DNA of 64,000 bases, from positions 186,001 through 250,000 of the forward strand of contig NZ_JAHESE010000003.1 in the NCBI RefSeq assembly GCF_018598175.1, given 5' to 3'. Source of the stretch: Dawidia cretensis. GTDB taxonomy: Bacteria > Bacteroidota > Bacteroidia > Cytophagales > Cyclobacteriaceae. Every line of letters starts with the position of its first letter. The stretch's first letter is position 1. The notes beneath the pieces are model-generated. The model worked only from the letters and a program-made list of their open reading frames with translations. It had not been told where the DNA came from and ran no database searches. Shown here piece by piece: positions 36,239-44,436 of this stretch. The translations under genes were made by a program, and so were the position numbers.

Positions 36239-38455
36239 ATGAAAATTCAAATCCGTTTTAAAATTCTTAGCCTGTGTTTGCTCGCCGGCCTTTGGTCTGC
36301 AGCCAACGCACAGGAGTACGACGTTACCTCGCCCGATGGCTCGCTAATGATCCACCTCGACGTGGCAACCGACATCCAGTATGCCGTAGAGAAAAATGGA
36401 ACATCGGTCATCGCGTCATCGCCCATCGGCCTGACGCTGAGCACGGGCCTGGTCGTAGGCAGCAACGCTACGGTGAAATCCACGGCAACGGTCAGTGTCG
36501 ACGAGCCCATCGAACGCCTCTACGGTAAAAACGATGGTCTGCGCGATCACTACAACCAGCTGCGCATCGACTTCGAAGAGAACTATTCGCTCATCGTCCG
36601 TGCGTATGACGAAGGCGTGGCATATCGCTTCGAGACCGCACTCGCCGGCAACGTCGACGTCATGTCGGAAGAAGCCAACTTTAACTTCGCCGGTCAGACG
36701 CAGGTAATTTTCCCCGAAGCCGATAGCGAGATGCGGTCGTGGGAGCGATCGTACAATACGTACGCGTCCATCGCAGCGATCGACAACAAAAAGTTCTCCA
36801 TCACGCCCGCCATGTTTTCATACGCCGGGTCTGGCATCCGTGTAGTGGTAGCCGAGTCGGACTTGTTGGATTATCCAGGCTTGTACTTGCAGCCCAGCGG
36901 CACCACCAGTGTAAAAGGAAAGTGGGCGTATTATCCCAAGACAGTATCCTTCCCCGACAACATCTATGAGTATCATCGCGTAATCGAGCGCGAAGCATTC
37001 CTGGCACGCACCGCCGGCACGCGCAAATATCCATGGCGCGTCGTGATCGTATCAACGGATGACAAAACACTCCTCACCAATGAGCTCGTCTACAAACTGG
37101 CAACTCCGTCTGTACTCACCAACACCGACTGGATCAAACCGGGCAAGTCGGCGTGGGAGTGGTGGCACGATGCCATTCTGGAAACAACCCAGATTCCGTC
37201 CGGCACCAAGAACCTCAACCTGGCCCTATATAAGTTCTACGTAGATTTTGCCGCCCAGAACAAACTGGAATACGTCACGCTCGACGCGGGCTGGAGCACC
37301 AGTTACATTAGGGAGCTGTGTCAATACGCAGCCTCGAAGAATGTCAAGATTTTTACGTGGGACTTTATCAACCTGCCGGTAGAAAGCCCCGGCCGCCTCG
37401 CCGAGCTGAAGAGTTACGGGATCGTCGGTATAAAAGTTGACCTCATTGAACGCGACGACCAGGTAGCCATCAACTGGTTCGAGCAACTGGCAAAGGCCTG
37501 CGCGCAACAACAGCTTATGATCATCTTCCACGGCTGTGCCAAGCCCACCGGCCTGCAGCGGAAATATCCCAACATCGTCAACTTCGAGGCCGTACGCGGC
37601 GCCGAGTGTACCAAATGGGACGACACCCCCAACCCCGACTACCATTTGCAGTTCCCCTTCATCCGCATGCTCGCCGGCCCGCTCGACTATACTCCCGGCT
37701 CCATGCGCAACGTACGCCGCTTCGAGTTCCAACCCATCGGCACCGGCGTACCCATGACGATCGGCACCCGCACCCACGAAGTAGCCATGTACGTCATGTT
37801 CGACCAACCCCTGGCCTATCTCTGCGACGCCCCCACGGAATATAGAAAGTATACTGATATCCTCAGCTTTCTCTCCAGGGTACCCACCGTATGGGACCAA
37901 ACACTACCCCTGGCCGCCGAGGTCGGTAAGTATGCCGTCATCGCCCGCAAACACGCCGAAGAGTGGTACGTCGGCGCCATGACCAACTACGAAGCCCGCG
38001 ACATAGAAGTAGACTTCTCGTTTCTCCCCGAAGGCGTCGACCGCGTTGCCGACGTATACCGTGACACCCCGAATTCCGAAGCCAGCGCCAAAGCTTACCA
38101 GCATGAGATCATGAATGTTACCAGCCAAAGCAAGCTCACCTTCCACCTGGCTTCAGGAGGTGGGCTCGCCATCCGGGTACGCGATGTAAATGAAGTGACA
38201 AGTATCGGAAGGAGTGAAGAGGGCTCGAAAGTATCGATCTTTCAAAACTCCGACAGAACGCGGTTGACAGTACGGTCGAAGGCTCCGGTTCATGAAATTA
38301 ATATCACCGATATTTCAGGCCGGGTAGTGCAGCACGAAGTAATGGAAGTGCAGCAAGAGACACATGCAATCGATACTACGCGGTTGGGTGCTGGAATCTA
38401 TGTTATTTATGTTTCTACGGATGAGCGTGTCTATTCATCGCGCATTATTCGATAA
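36239..38455 (+). CDS. Glycoside hydrolase family 97 with T9SS C-terminal domain
   Basis: 738 residues. Signal peptide ILSLCLLAGLWSAANA. GH97 features parallel the upstream gene: VTSPDGSLMIHLDVATD, KPGKSAWEWWHDAI, YVTLDAGWST, GIKVDLIERDDQ (Asp401), IFHGCAKPTG and NFEAVRGAECTKWD (Glu450). The last ~80 residues are a type A T9SS sorting domain (ITDISGRVVQHEVME, LGAGIYVIYVSTDE), so this copy should be secreted or surface-anchored, whereas its GH97 neighbour lacks the domain. The retaining-type Asp suggests alpha-galactosidase activity. It is the last gene of the locus before a terminator. Confidence 0.93.
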   Translation: MKIQIRFKILSLCLLAGLWSAANAQEYDVTSPDGSLMIHLDVATDIQYAVEKNGTSVIASSPIGLTLSTGLVVGSNATVKSTATVSVDEPIERLYGKNDGLRDHYNQLRIDFEENYSLIVRAYDEGVAYRFETALAGNVDVMSEEANFNFAGQTQVIFPEADSEMRSWERSYNTYASIAAIDNKKFSITPAMFSYAGSGIRVVVAESDLLDYPGLYLQPSGTTSVKGKWAYYPKTVSFPDNIYEYHRVIEREAFLARTAGTRKYPWRVVIVSTDDKTLLTNELVYKLATPSVLTNTDWIKPGKSAWEWWHDAILETTQIPSGTKNLNLALYKFYVDFAAQNKLEYVTLDAGWSTSYIRELCQYAASKNVKIFTWDFINLPVESPGRLAELKSYGIVGIKVDLIERDDQVAINWFEQLAKACAQQQLMIIFHGCAKPTGLQRKYPNIVNFEAVRGAECTKWDDTPNPDYHLQFPFIRMLAGPLDYTPGSMRNVRRFEFQPIGTGVPMTIGTRTHEVAMYVMFDQPLAYLCDAPTEYRKYTDILSFLSRVPTVWDQTLPLAAEVGKYAVIARKHAEEWYVGAMTNYEARDIEVDFSFLPEGVDRVADVYRDTPNSEASAKAYQHEIMNVTSQSKLTFHLASGGGLAIRVRDVNEVTSIGRSEEGSKVSIFQNSDRTRLTVRSKAPVHEINITDISGRVVQHEVMEVQQETHAIDTTRLGAGIYVIYVSTDERVYSSRIIR

Positions 38456-38483
38456 TTTTAGGATACAGACAGTTGAGGCAGGA

Positions 38484-38515
38484 GAGAACAGGACGTTACT
38501 GTTCTCTTTTGTTTT
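38484..38515 (+). terminator. Terminator of the alpha-galactoside operon
   Basis: GAGAACAG-gacgtta-CTGTTCTC, perfect 8-bp stem, followed by TTTTGTTTT. It lies 28 bp after the second GH97 stop codon. Confidence 0.88.
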
Positions 38516-38680
38516 AATACATATTGTATTCGGGCTTCAGGTTGAGCACCTGGCGTATCCAGCGAGCCCTGAATGGGCGTAACAATTCGGGGCACGCACC
38601 GGCGATTAAGCAAAGTTATGCCCAACACCAACGTTAAGTATGGGAATAGCGACAATCTCAGGGGTTGTTTGCGACACTAA

Positions 38681-39196
38681 AAAAATGAAATCAATGCGGG
38701 TGTAAAGCTTCACGTGGCGCTTTCTATTGTCGGAGTCGATGTGATGCAAAACATCGGGTACATGCGTACCAAAAAAATCCAGGAAGATCTGATCATACAA
38801 TCGGGCGTGCCATATACCATCATCCGCAGCACACAGTTTTTGGAGTTCATCGCGGGCATTGCCAATCAGGCTACGAAAGGAAACGAAGTACATCTTTCCG
38901 ATGTGCAGTTTCAGCCCATCGCTTCAGATGATGTGGCTGCTTTTGTAGTGAGGTATGCGCTGACAGCGCCTGTTAATGGGAAAACAGAAATTGCCGGACC
39001 GGAACGTTTTGCGATGCACGACGTGGTAAGCAGGTATCTGAAACAAACAAACGACCCGCGCCAGGTGATACCCGATGGCAAACCGGCATACTTCGGTGGA
39101 GAAGTGACCCACGCAGCACTGGTGCCGGCCGGTGAGGCAGCGCTGGGAGCCATCAACTTTGAAAAGTGGTTAAGCGCCCAGTTACAAAAGGCCTGA
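38681..39196 (+). pseudogene. 5'-truncated NmrA-like SDR oxidoreductase
   Basis: The frame matches the C-terminal two-thirds of atypical SDR/NmrA-type oxidoreductases: NAGVKLHVALSIVGVD, GYMRTKKIQEDLI, GVPYTIIRSTQFLEF, FQPIASDDVAAFVV, GPERFAMHDVVSRYL and DPRQVIPDGKPAYFG. The homologous stretch begins at about 38687, directly after an in-frame TAA at 38678; the N-terminal ~95 residues with the Rossmann GxxGxxG motif are absent. The only initiators are internal (GTG 38714). It is best read as a remnant that lost its 5' end, perhaps by deletion between it and the GH97 operon. Confidence 0.82.
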
Positions 39197-39248
39197 CGCG
39201 GATAGCCATTGATAGAGAACCAATTACTTATTAAACCCAGTAAACACC

Positions 39249-39479
39249 ATGAACTTTTTCTTCTTATATCCCGATAAGAACCTGAAAGACAAAGCAGAAG
39301 AACGCCTGATTCATCAAGAGCCATCACACGGCACCAATGAAGGCAGTGAATTTCTTGATGATGCGCTCTATATGCATGACCAGCCATTACTGTATGCCGA
39401 AGAAAGCGTTGCAGCCGGGACCCCGAGAATTTTTTGTTACGTTAAACAAAACCACAGGTCGCGATTTAGAAAACCATGA
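39249..39479 (+). CDS. Hypothetical 76-residue ORF
   Basis: MNFFFLYPDKNLKDKAEE begins an ORF 52 bp after the SDR remnant. The centre is acidic and His/Asp-rich (HQEPSHGTNEGSEFLDD, ALYMHDQPLLYAEE); the C-terminal 20 residues look random. I recognise no family. It may be another decayed gene of this region or a spurious frame. Confidence 0.25.
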   Translation: MNFFFLYPDKNLKDKAEERLIHQEPSHGTNEGSEFLDDALYMHDQPLLYAEESVAAGTPRIFCYVKQNHRSRFRKP

Positions 39480-39914
39480 AAGGCCTGACTGCAAGTCAGT
39501 CCTTACTTTCCCGTGAACCGCGACGAAGTCGGACCGCTACCGAACGGAACGTTGCAAGCCATTTCCGGGTATATTTATATGTAAAGGATTGCCCTACGCT
39601 CCCCGGAATGCCCCTTACCAGGAGAAGTTTTCATATTTAAAGATTAGTGCTATCAATTATACCTGAAAAATCCGGTATAGTACCCACCAGATATCCTGAT
39701 ATAGAATAGATATCCAATAGTTTAATAAGTTTCATTCAATAGATATTCAATTATTATATAGGTATTAAACATCTTATTCTAAAAGTCTTTTTTTTTAAAT
39801 TTATTCTATTCTATTCATTGACAGTTCCCAACCTTTCCGTACATTCGACGTAGACACCGTTACAACATTGAATGTTGTCGAAAATCCCTCTCGTTACCCA
39901 AAAACCAATTGACT
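39480..39914. other. Gene-free AT-rich stretch with short repeats
   Basis: No gene is seen. It holds two small hairpins, CTGACT-gca-AGTCAG (39485-39499) and CGAC-gaa-GTCG (39521-39531). A near-perfect 14-bp direct repeat, AATAGATATCCAAT / AATAGATATTCAAT, lies at 39705-39718 and 39738-39751. From 39640 to 39830 it is strongly AT-rich, ending in TTCTATTCTATTC. It probably contains the promoter of the following gene. Confidence 0.5.
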
Positions 39915-41201
39915 ATGCCTTTTCTCGAAGGACCATTTGCCTTTACCGGTAAGTTAGACATGCTGAGCGCCTACCGCATGCGCGGCGTCGACAAGATTGT
40001 CGTTCGTCGCAAGGGCGGGCCCAGTCGCGAAAAAGTAAAAACCAGTCCCAGCTTTGAAAATACACGTCGCACCATGTCGGAGTTCGGCGGTTGCTCGCGT
40101 CACGGCAGCTACGTGCGGATGGCCATGCATCAACTGCGGCGCCTCTCAGACTATAATTTCGGCAGTGATATCAACAGTATCATGCGCCAGGTGCAATTGC
40201 GCGACGGTACCAGCGAATGGGGCCGCCGCAGTATCACACTTTCTGAACATACACGCCTGCTTGAAGGGTTTTCAACCATGTATAAAGCGCCTAGCTTCGA
40301 CTCCATTGTACGCACACCGGTATATTATACAATGGATCGATCCAATCGTTCAGCGCGCATTGAAATTCCCGAGCTGATGCGTGACATCAACTATTTTCCG
40401 CAGAATAACCACGCTATGTTTCGCCTGACGGTTACGTTGGGTATTGTGCCGGATGTGACATTTGATGTGGCCGCTAAAGAGTATTTGCCTCCGACGTGGT
40501 ATGATCCGTCATATTACTCGATCGATATTTCAACAGGTTGGAACCCTTCATTAGAGGGAATGGAAAGCACTGTGCTGGAGTTAGCCATGGATGTACTCCC
40601 GCCGGACAACCGGTGGACGTTGATGTTATCGATTGGTATTGAATATGGAGCCTTTCGGGAGGGCGGGAAGATTGACGAAGTGAAGCGGTTCGGAGCGGCG
40701 AAAATCCTGGCATTGCGTGGGAAAGAGGATGTGTCGGGTGGTGGCGTTGAGGATGATGGAGTGGGGGAGGAAGAAGTGCATGTGGTGGCGGAACCGGTGA
40801 CAGCGGATGTACCCGTAGTGGAAATAGAGAGGGAGTCGGAGGGGTATCGGGAGCCGAACGTAAGGTATGTATATACCATGAAGGAAGTGAAAACCGATGA
40901 GGAGCAAGCGGTGAATGTTTATACGTATACGATTTCAGTGGCGCCGTCTACCGGCAGCGCATGTCTGGTGATAAGAGATGCAGCATCAACGGAAAGAAAT
41001 ATCACGGTATTGGCAACCGGTCACACCCTCCAAAAAGAAAAAGGCCGGTCTTACCACCGGCCTTTCCGGGAAACGTCAGTCCACTGGGTTGGGGTAGATC
41101 TGCCAGCCATAGGTATCCCGCAGGTCTACGAGCTTTTGCCAGTCGTCGAGCGTCAGCGGTTGCAGGTATTCTGTTCCGGCCAGATCACGGGCAATGGTTA
41201 G
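39915..41201 (+). CDS. Conserved-looking hypothetical protein, ~428 residues
   Basis: Start chosen at ATG 39915; the frame also opens with TTG 6 bp earlier. No signal peptide. Residues ~1-265 look ordered (GPFAFTGKLDMLSAYRMRG, KIVVRRKGGPSREKVK, FENTRRTMSEFGGCSRHG, NSIMRQVQLRDGTSEWGRR, FRLTVTLGIVPDVTFDV, LPPDNRWTLMLSIGIEYG). Residues ~275-325 are an acidic, Gly/Val-rich linker. The last ~60 residues run through a strong hairpin and overlap the convergent gene by 126 bp, so the true C-terminus may be shorter or altered by a frameshift. The N-terminal KIVVRRKGG/F-N-T-R motifs recall phage-portal-associated or head-like proteins only vaguely; I assign no function. Confidence 0.7.
   Translation: MPFLEGPFAFTGKLDMLSAYRMRGVDKIVVRRKGGPSREKVKTSPSFENTRRTMSEFGGCSRHGSYVRMAMHQLRRLSDYNFGSDINSIMRQVQLRDGTSEWGRRSITLSEHTRLLEGFSTMYKAPSFDSIVRTPVYYTMDRSNRSARIEIPELMRDINYFPQNNHAMFRLTVTLGIVPDVTFDVAAKEYLPPTWYDPSYYSIDISTGWNPSLEGMESTVLELAMDVLPPDNRWTLMLSIGIEYGAFREGGKIDEVKRFGAAKILALRGKEDVSGGGVEDDGVGEEEVHVVAEPVTADVPVVEIERESEGYREPNVRYVYTMKEVKTDEEQAVNVYTYTISVAPSTGSACLVIRDAASTERNITVLATGHTLQKEKGRSYHRPFRETSVHWVGVDLPAIGIPQVYELLPVVERQRLQVFCSGQITGNG
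41036..41065 (-). terminator. Terminator of the PKD/LRR lipoprotein gene, inside the convergent ORF
   Basis: AAAGGCCGGT-cttacc-ACCGGCCTTT, perfect 10-bp stem (41040-41065). On the minus strand it is followed by TTCTTTTTGG and begins 11 bp past the stop of the minus-strand gene. On the plus strand it falls inside the open frame of the hypothetical gene. Confidence 0.85.
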
Positions 41202-42506
41202 CCGTCCCTGGCGGGGGTGTGCTACGACAGAAGTGTGAATGTCGTCAATCATCTTTCGGAAGGAGGCAACATCGAAGTGCGTGTTGTCGAAATAGAAATG
41301 TAGATCGTAAAGCGCATGATTGTCCGACACGTCGAGGTAGCGTACCGTGGTCGTTTGTACGGACACCGACTCCAGGTGTTTATTATGGGAGAGGTTCACA
41401 CGGTCAGGTCCCTCATTAACGCTGAGGTATCGCAGCTCGCCCAGGTGTTCGAGGTTGAGGCTGTTGCCACCGCTGAGATTGTACACATTGCCAAATGATA
41501 TGATAATTTGGATATCGCCGGTGACGCTGACAAAATGTTCACCAGGGGTGGTGTAGGTGTGCATGATGCGGTAATCATTCTGATACACGACCACCAGGCT
41601 GTCGGTCGTGCCGTCGCCCCAGTCGAATCGAACCGTTTTGGGCGTAAGGATATCCCATGTGGCAAAACCAAATTCGAAGCCGGGATTGCCCGGCGTGGTA
41701 GCGGCGGTCATGGTAAGCGCGGGGTCGAGCACTACGGCCAGCGGATCGCCTTGTAGCTCGTCCTGTAATTCTTCTAATATAAAGGTGCGGCGATACGGCG
41801 CGAAGCCAGGGCGAATGATGATCAATTTATAGGTCTCGGTGGCGACGCCATCGAAGTGCACGGTGTTGACTTTAACACCCAGCATGTCGTCAAAGACGGT
41901 GTCCATGCCGTGCAGCACATACGCGTGTGCCGTGGCGGCTTTGAGCCCGCCTTCGTAGTTGGTGACAAATGTCGTCAGCAATAGGTTGGGTGAGATCAGC
42001 TCCGGGTCGAAGCTGGCATAACCAAAAGCTTGAGGCATGTGGAAGTCAGTGCTGATGGTTTGTACCCCGGTGTGGGTCACGCGGTCCGCCTGGATGGCGA
42101 AGTAAAAGGGTACGGGATGATCGATCAGGCTCGCCAGGGGTGAACCGGACAACGGCGTAGCAAAGATGATGTTGTTTTCGTCGTCGGCTATCAGGAACTC
42201 CGTAACATAATAGCCCCCCCAGGGTAGGGCGAGCGGCGCGGTGATATAACCGTTGCCGAAAGAGAGTATCTCTACGGGCTTACGGGTGTAAACAATTTGA
42301 CCATTGTGTTTTTTAATACTGATCAACGCGTTACTGCCGGGGGGAATGACAAGGGTTTCGGCCGTGCGGCCGTTGTCTGCAGCACCATCGACCTGGAATG
42401 CAAACTGGATGTTACCGGGGACGGAGTGTTCGGCTTCATCGTGCGAACACGTCTGAAATAGGAGAGAGAATGGGACAAGCGCCAACCATAGCAGGATTTT
42501 TTTCAT
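41076..42506 (-). CDS. Secreted lipoprotein with PKD-like and LRR-like segments
   Basis: 476 residues from the ATG at 42506, which starts MKKILLWLALVPFSLLFQTC (lipobox, Cys20). The longer upstream frame is Cys/Pro-rich and implausible. Residues ~30-250 resemble beta-sandwich repeats. Residues ~275-345 carry a PKD-like segment: TVRFDWGDGTTDSLVV and HTYTTPGEHFVSVTGD. After it come leucine-rich-repeat-like strands (LNLEHLGELRYLSVN, VNLSHNKHLESVSVQ, LDVSDNHALYDLHFY). Such lipoproteins usually sit on the cell surface of Bacteroidota and bind polymers or proteins; the ligand is unknown. The gene is alone, with its own terminator. Confidence 0.82.
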   Translation of the reverse strand: MKKILLWLALVPFSLLFQTCSHDEAEHSVPGNIQFAFQVDGAADNGRTAETLVIPPGSNALISIKKHNGQIVYTRKPVEILSFGNGYITAPLALPWGGYYVTEFLIADDENNIIFATPLSGSPLASLIDHPVPFYFAIQADRVTHTGVQTISTDFHMPQAFGYASFDPELISPNLLLTTFVTNYEGGLKAATAHAYVLHGMDTVFDDMLGVKVNTVHFDGVATETYKLIIIRPGFAPYRRTFILEELQDELQGDPLAVVLDPALTMTAATTPGNPGFEFGFATWDILTPKTVRFDWGDGTTDSLVVVYQNDYRIMHTYTTPGEHFVSVTGDIQIIISFGNVYNLSGGNSLNLEHLGELRYLSVNEGPDRVNLSHNKHLESVSVQTTTVRYLDVSDNHALYDLHFYFDNTHFDVASFRKMIDDIHTSVVAHPRQGRLTIARDLAGTEYLQPLTLDDWQKLVDLRDTYGWQIYPNPVD

Positions 42507-42830
42507 AACAGGAGGGTTTTGGGGGTTATATTTAACGCAACCGCATCGTGCACGGGGAGGGTAAGAACAACCCGGCATTCGCGGCGATAGACAGCAAGCA
42601 CACAATGGCACCCGGAAGCACCACGATCCTACACGAAACTCGTTGCAACACGAAATCCTACCGCACAGAAAAGACGAAAGAAAAGGACGACTATAGTATA
42701 AGAGATCAATCAGGACTATAAAAGCCAGGGGGCCGATGACAAACGATATAGTCTTTATAAATAGGTGATCGAAGATACACAATTGATGGTGCCTTCGCTG
42801 ACACCTAAGGGATTATATTTTCAGCCCATG
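42507..42830. other. Intergenic, 324 bp
   Basis: It lies upstream of the lipoprotein gene and downstream of the alpha/beta hydrolase gene, both on the minus strand. I find no gene, strong hairpin or repeat. It should contain the lipoprotein promoter. Confidence 0.4.
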
Positions 42831-43691
42831 CTACTTAAAAAAATCACGGATAAGGTTCAATACCTCATCAAAATTTGTTTCAAGCACCCAATGACTGCCA
42901 TCGATAATATGAACCTGGGCATCCGGTAAGTCCCGCTTGTAACAGACCGCCTCATCCACATTAAAGAATGGATCGTGTTTTCCCCATATGACGAGGGCAC
43001 GAGGTTGATGGACACGGAAATACTCCTGAAAAACGGGAAACATTTTTATGTGATTCTGATAGTCACAATTCAGCTCATATTGCATATCGATATTACCGGG
43101 CCTTTTCATAGCGTCCCAATCCAATACCCACAATTCAGGACTTACTGTTGATTGCAATTTTTCAGGCAATCCTGCGGTATATTGCCACTTCACACCTTCC
43201 TCGCTTAGGAATGCGTAAAGTTTTTTCTTTTTTTCCGGAGTAGGGTTTTTCCAATATTCTCTCATTTCATCCCAGATCCGATAAACACCCTCTTCGTATG
43301 CATTACCGCTTTGTACAATTATTCCCTCGATCTTTTCAGGATGGTTTACGCACAGTTGAAGACCGACGGGAGATCCATAGTCGTGAAGATAGATGGTGAA
43401 TGACGTTAGGTTTATCTCATCCGTAAACTTGCTTATATAGGACGCTATATTTCTAAATGAATATTCAAATTGATCTTTCGCGGGAAAAGCGCTGAATCCA
43501 AATCCGGGATAATCTGGCGCAACCAAATAGAGCTTATCTGATAAAGCGATCATCAGATTTTTAAACATGACGGACGAGGTTGGAAAACCAGGTAAAAGTA
43601 ATATGGAGGGGTTTTTCCTGTCTCCGGCCTCACGATAGAAAATATCGACCCCGTCAACTTTAATTGTTCTGTTATAAATTTGGCTGCTCAT
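42831..43691 (-). CDS. Alpha/beta hydrolase (epoxide hydrolase/haloalkane dehalogenase-like)
   Basis: 286 residues from the ATG at 43691 (MSSQIYNRTIKVDGVDIFYR). The longer open frame runs back through the palindromes and is not protein-like. Fold signatures: REAGDRKNPSILLLPGFPTS, LVAPDYPGFGFSAFP, TIYLHDYGSPVGLQLCVNHP with the nucleophile Asp in H-D-Y-G, ALVIWGKHDPFFNVDEA with a catalytic acid, and DGSHWVLETNFDEV with the catalytic His. H-D-Y-G rather than G-x-S-x-G places it with the Asp-nucleophile epoxide hydrolase/dehalogenase group. No signal peptide. The substrate is unknown. Confidence 0.92.
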   Translation of the reverse strand: MSSQIYNRTIKVDGVDIFYREAGDRKNPSILLLPGFPTSSVMFKNLMIALSDKLYLVAPDYPGFGFSAFPAKDQFEYSFRNIASYISKFTDEINLTSFTIYLHDYGSPVGLQLCVNHPEKIEGIIVQSGNAYEEGVYRIWDEMREYWKNPTPEKKKKLYAFLSEEGVKWQYTAGLPEKLQSTVSPELWVLDWDAMKRPGNIDMQYELNCDYQNHIKMFPVFQEYFRVHQPRALVIWGKHDPFFNVDEAVCYKRDLPDAQVHIIDGSHWVLETNFDEVLNLIRDFFK

Positions 43692-43785
43692 GGTTGTATG
43701 CCGGTCAAAGATTGTGCCTCCAGCCGTTGGTATTGTCAAGATCAGTATTTGGTAGAAATCGGAATTTGGTATGTAGAATTTCTTC

Positions 43786-43829
43786 GCCTTAACCTGTTGC
43801 CAGTCTTCAGACTGGCAACAGGTTAAGGC
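43786..43829. repeat. Perfect 21-bp inverted repeat with 2-nt loop
   Basis: The arm GCCTTAACCTGTTGCCAGTC plus T pairs with its exact complement around the loop tc. The central 18 bp recur at 14586-14605 with one difference. No T-run follows on either strand, so it is not an ordinary terminator. It lies 95 bp upstream of the hydrolase start. Confidence 0.9.
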
Positions 43830-43830
43830 A

Positions 43831-43864
43831 CAAGAGACCCCCGACGAGTCGGGACTAACTCTTG
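43831..43864. repeat. Nested hairpin next to the long palindrome
   Basis: Outer arms CAAGAG/CTCTTG and inner arms CCCGAC-ga-GTCGGG, both perfect, start 2 bp after the 21-bp palindrome. A third, weaker stem (AACACC/GGTGTT) follows near 43898-43921. The three form one compact structured block. Confidence 0.75.
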
Positions 43865-43974
43865 CGCCAGGGATGCACTCAGCGCTGTGGAGACTAACAC
43901 CCGCTAGCACGCCGGTGTTAAAAAAAGTTGCTAAACCCCAGAACTTATTGCCCCTGGACCCCGTTGGTGGATAT

Positions 43975-43990
43975 ATTGAATTATTTCGAT
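43975..43990. promoter_or_regulatory. Candidate ArsR operator overlapping its own start
   Basis: ATTGAATTATTTCGAT lies across the arsR-type start codon. It resembles the reverse complement of the 24-bp repeats at 44322 and 44402 (which contains AAATTATTCGAT). A site here would give autorepression. The similarity is over about twelve AT-rich bases only. Confidence 0.4.
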
Positions 43991-44303
43991 GAATTCGGTA
44001 CCTTTGCCAGCAAAACAGACGAGCGTGAATATCAAGAAGGCTGAGAAGATCTCGAAGGCGTTGGCAGATCCCAACCGATTGCAGATTTTAAAAGAGATCA
44101 GAAAGAAGGAGGAATGCCTGTATTGCTCGGACCTGCAGGATATGATCGACCTGGCACAGCCCTCCATCAGTCACCACCTGAAACAACTGACGGACACCGA
44201 ATTAGTCGTAGCAGAGAAAGAAGGACGCAACGTGAAGTACAGACTCAACAACAAGGTGCTCGATGATTATATCGAGTTCCTGGAGTCACTGAAGAAAGCG
44301 TAA
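43989..44303 (+). CDS. ArsR-family winged-helix regulator with CxxC
   Basis: 104 residues. Winged helix: KISKALADPNRLQILKEIRK, DLAQPSISHHLKQLTDTELV as recognition helix region, and VAEKEGRNVKYRLNNKVL as wing. ECLYCSDL at the start of the recognition region carries Cys43 and Cys46, close to the ELCVCDL metal(oid) site of classical ArsR. It probably represses and, on metal or thiol-reactive ligand, releases the RND efflux operon 133 bp downstream; matching repeats around both promoters support this. The ligand is not readable. The CDF transporter further down fits a metal theme. Confidence 0.9.
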   Translation: MNSVPLPAKQTSVNIKKAEKISKALADPNRLQILKEIRKKEECLYCSDLQDMIDLAQPSISHHLKQLTDTELVVAEKEGRNVKYRLNNKVLDDYIEFLESLKKA

Positions 44304-44321
44304 TTTTTTTTGTTCCTATAT

Positions 44322-44425
44322 ATCGAATAATTTAAATAAATCAATAAGTACTAGGATATGACATTTGAACAAATTTACTTCGCACCCCTTTTCCTAAACA
44401 CATCGAATAATTTAAATAAATCAAT
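44322..44425. repeat. Two perfect 24-bp direct repeats, 80 bp apart
   Basis: Identical 24-mers beginning ATCGAATAATTTAAATAAAT lie at 44322-44345 and 44402-44425. The second ends 11 bp before the RND adaptor start codon. They flank the likely promoter of the efflux operon and are the obvious candidates for ArsR-type binding sites. Confidence 0.85.
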
Positions 44426-44436
44426 CAATTAAAGTT

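Noticed and set aside
42507-42782. N-terminal extension of the PKD/LRR lipoprotein
   Set aside because: It is Cys/Pro-rich and precedes an intact lipoprotein leader at 42506.
43786-43864. tRNA or integron attC site
   Set aside because: The stems do not form a cloverleaf, there is no anticodon loop, and no integrase or gene cassette adjoins.
43692-43910. N-terminal extension of the alpha/beta hydrolase
   Set aside because: The extension reads through the perfect palindromes and is Cys/Ser-rich; hydrolase homology begins at the ATG at 43691.
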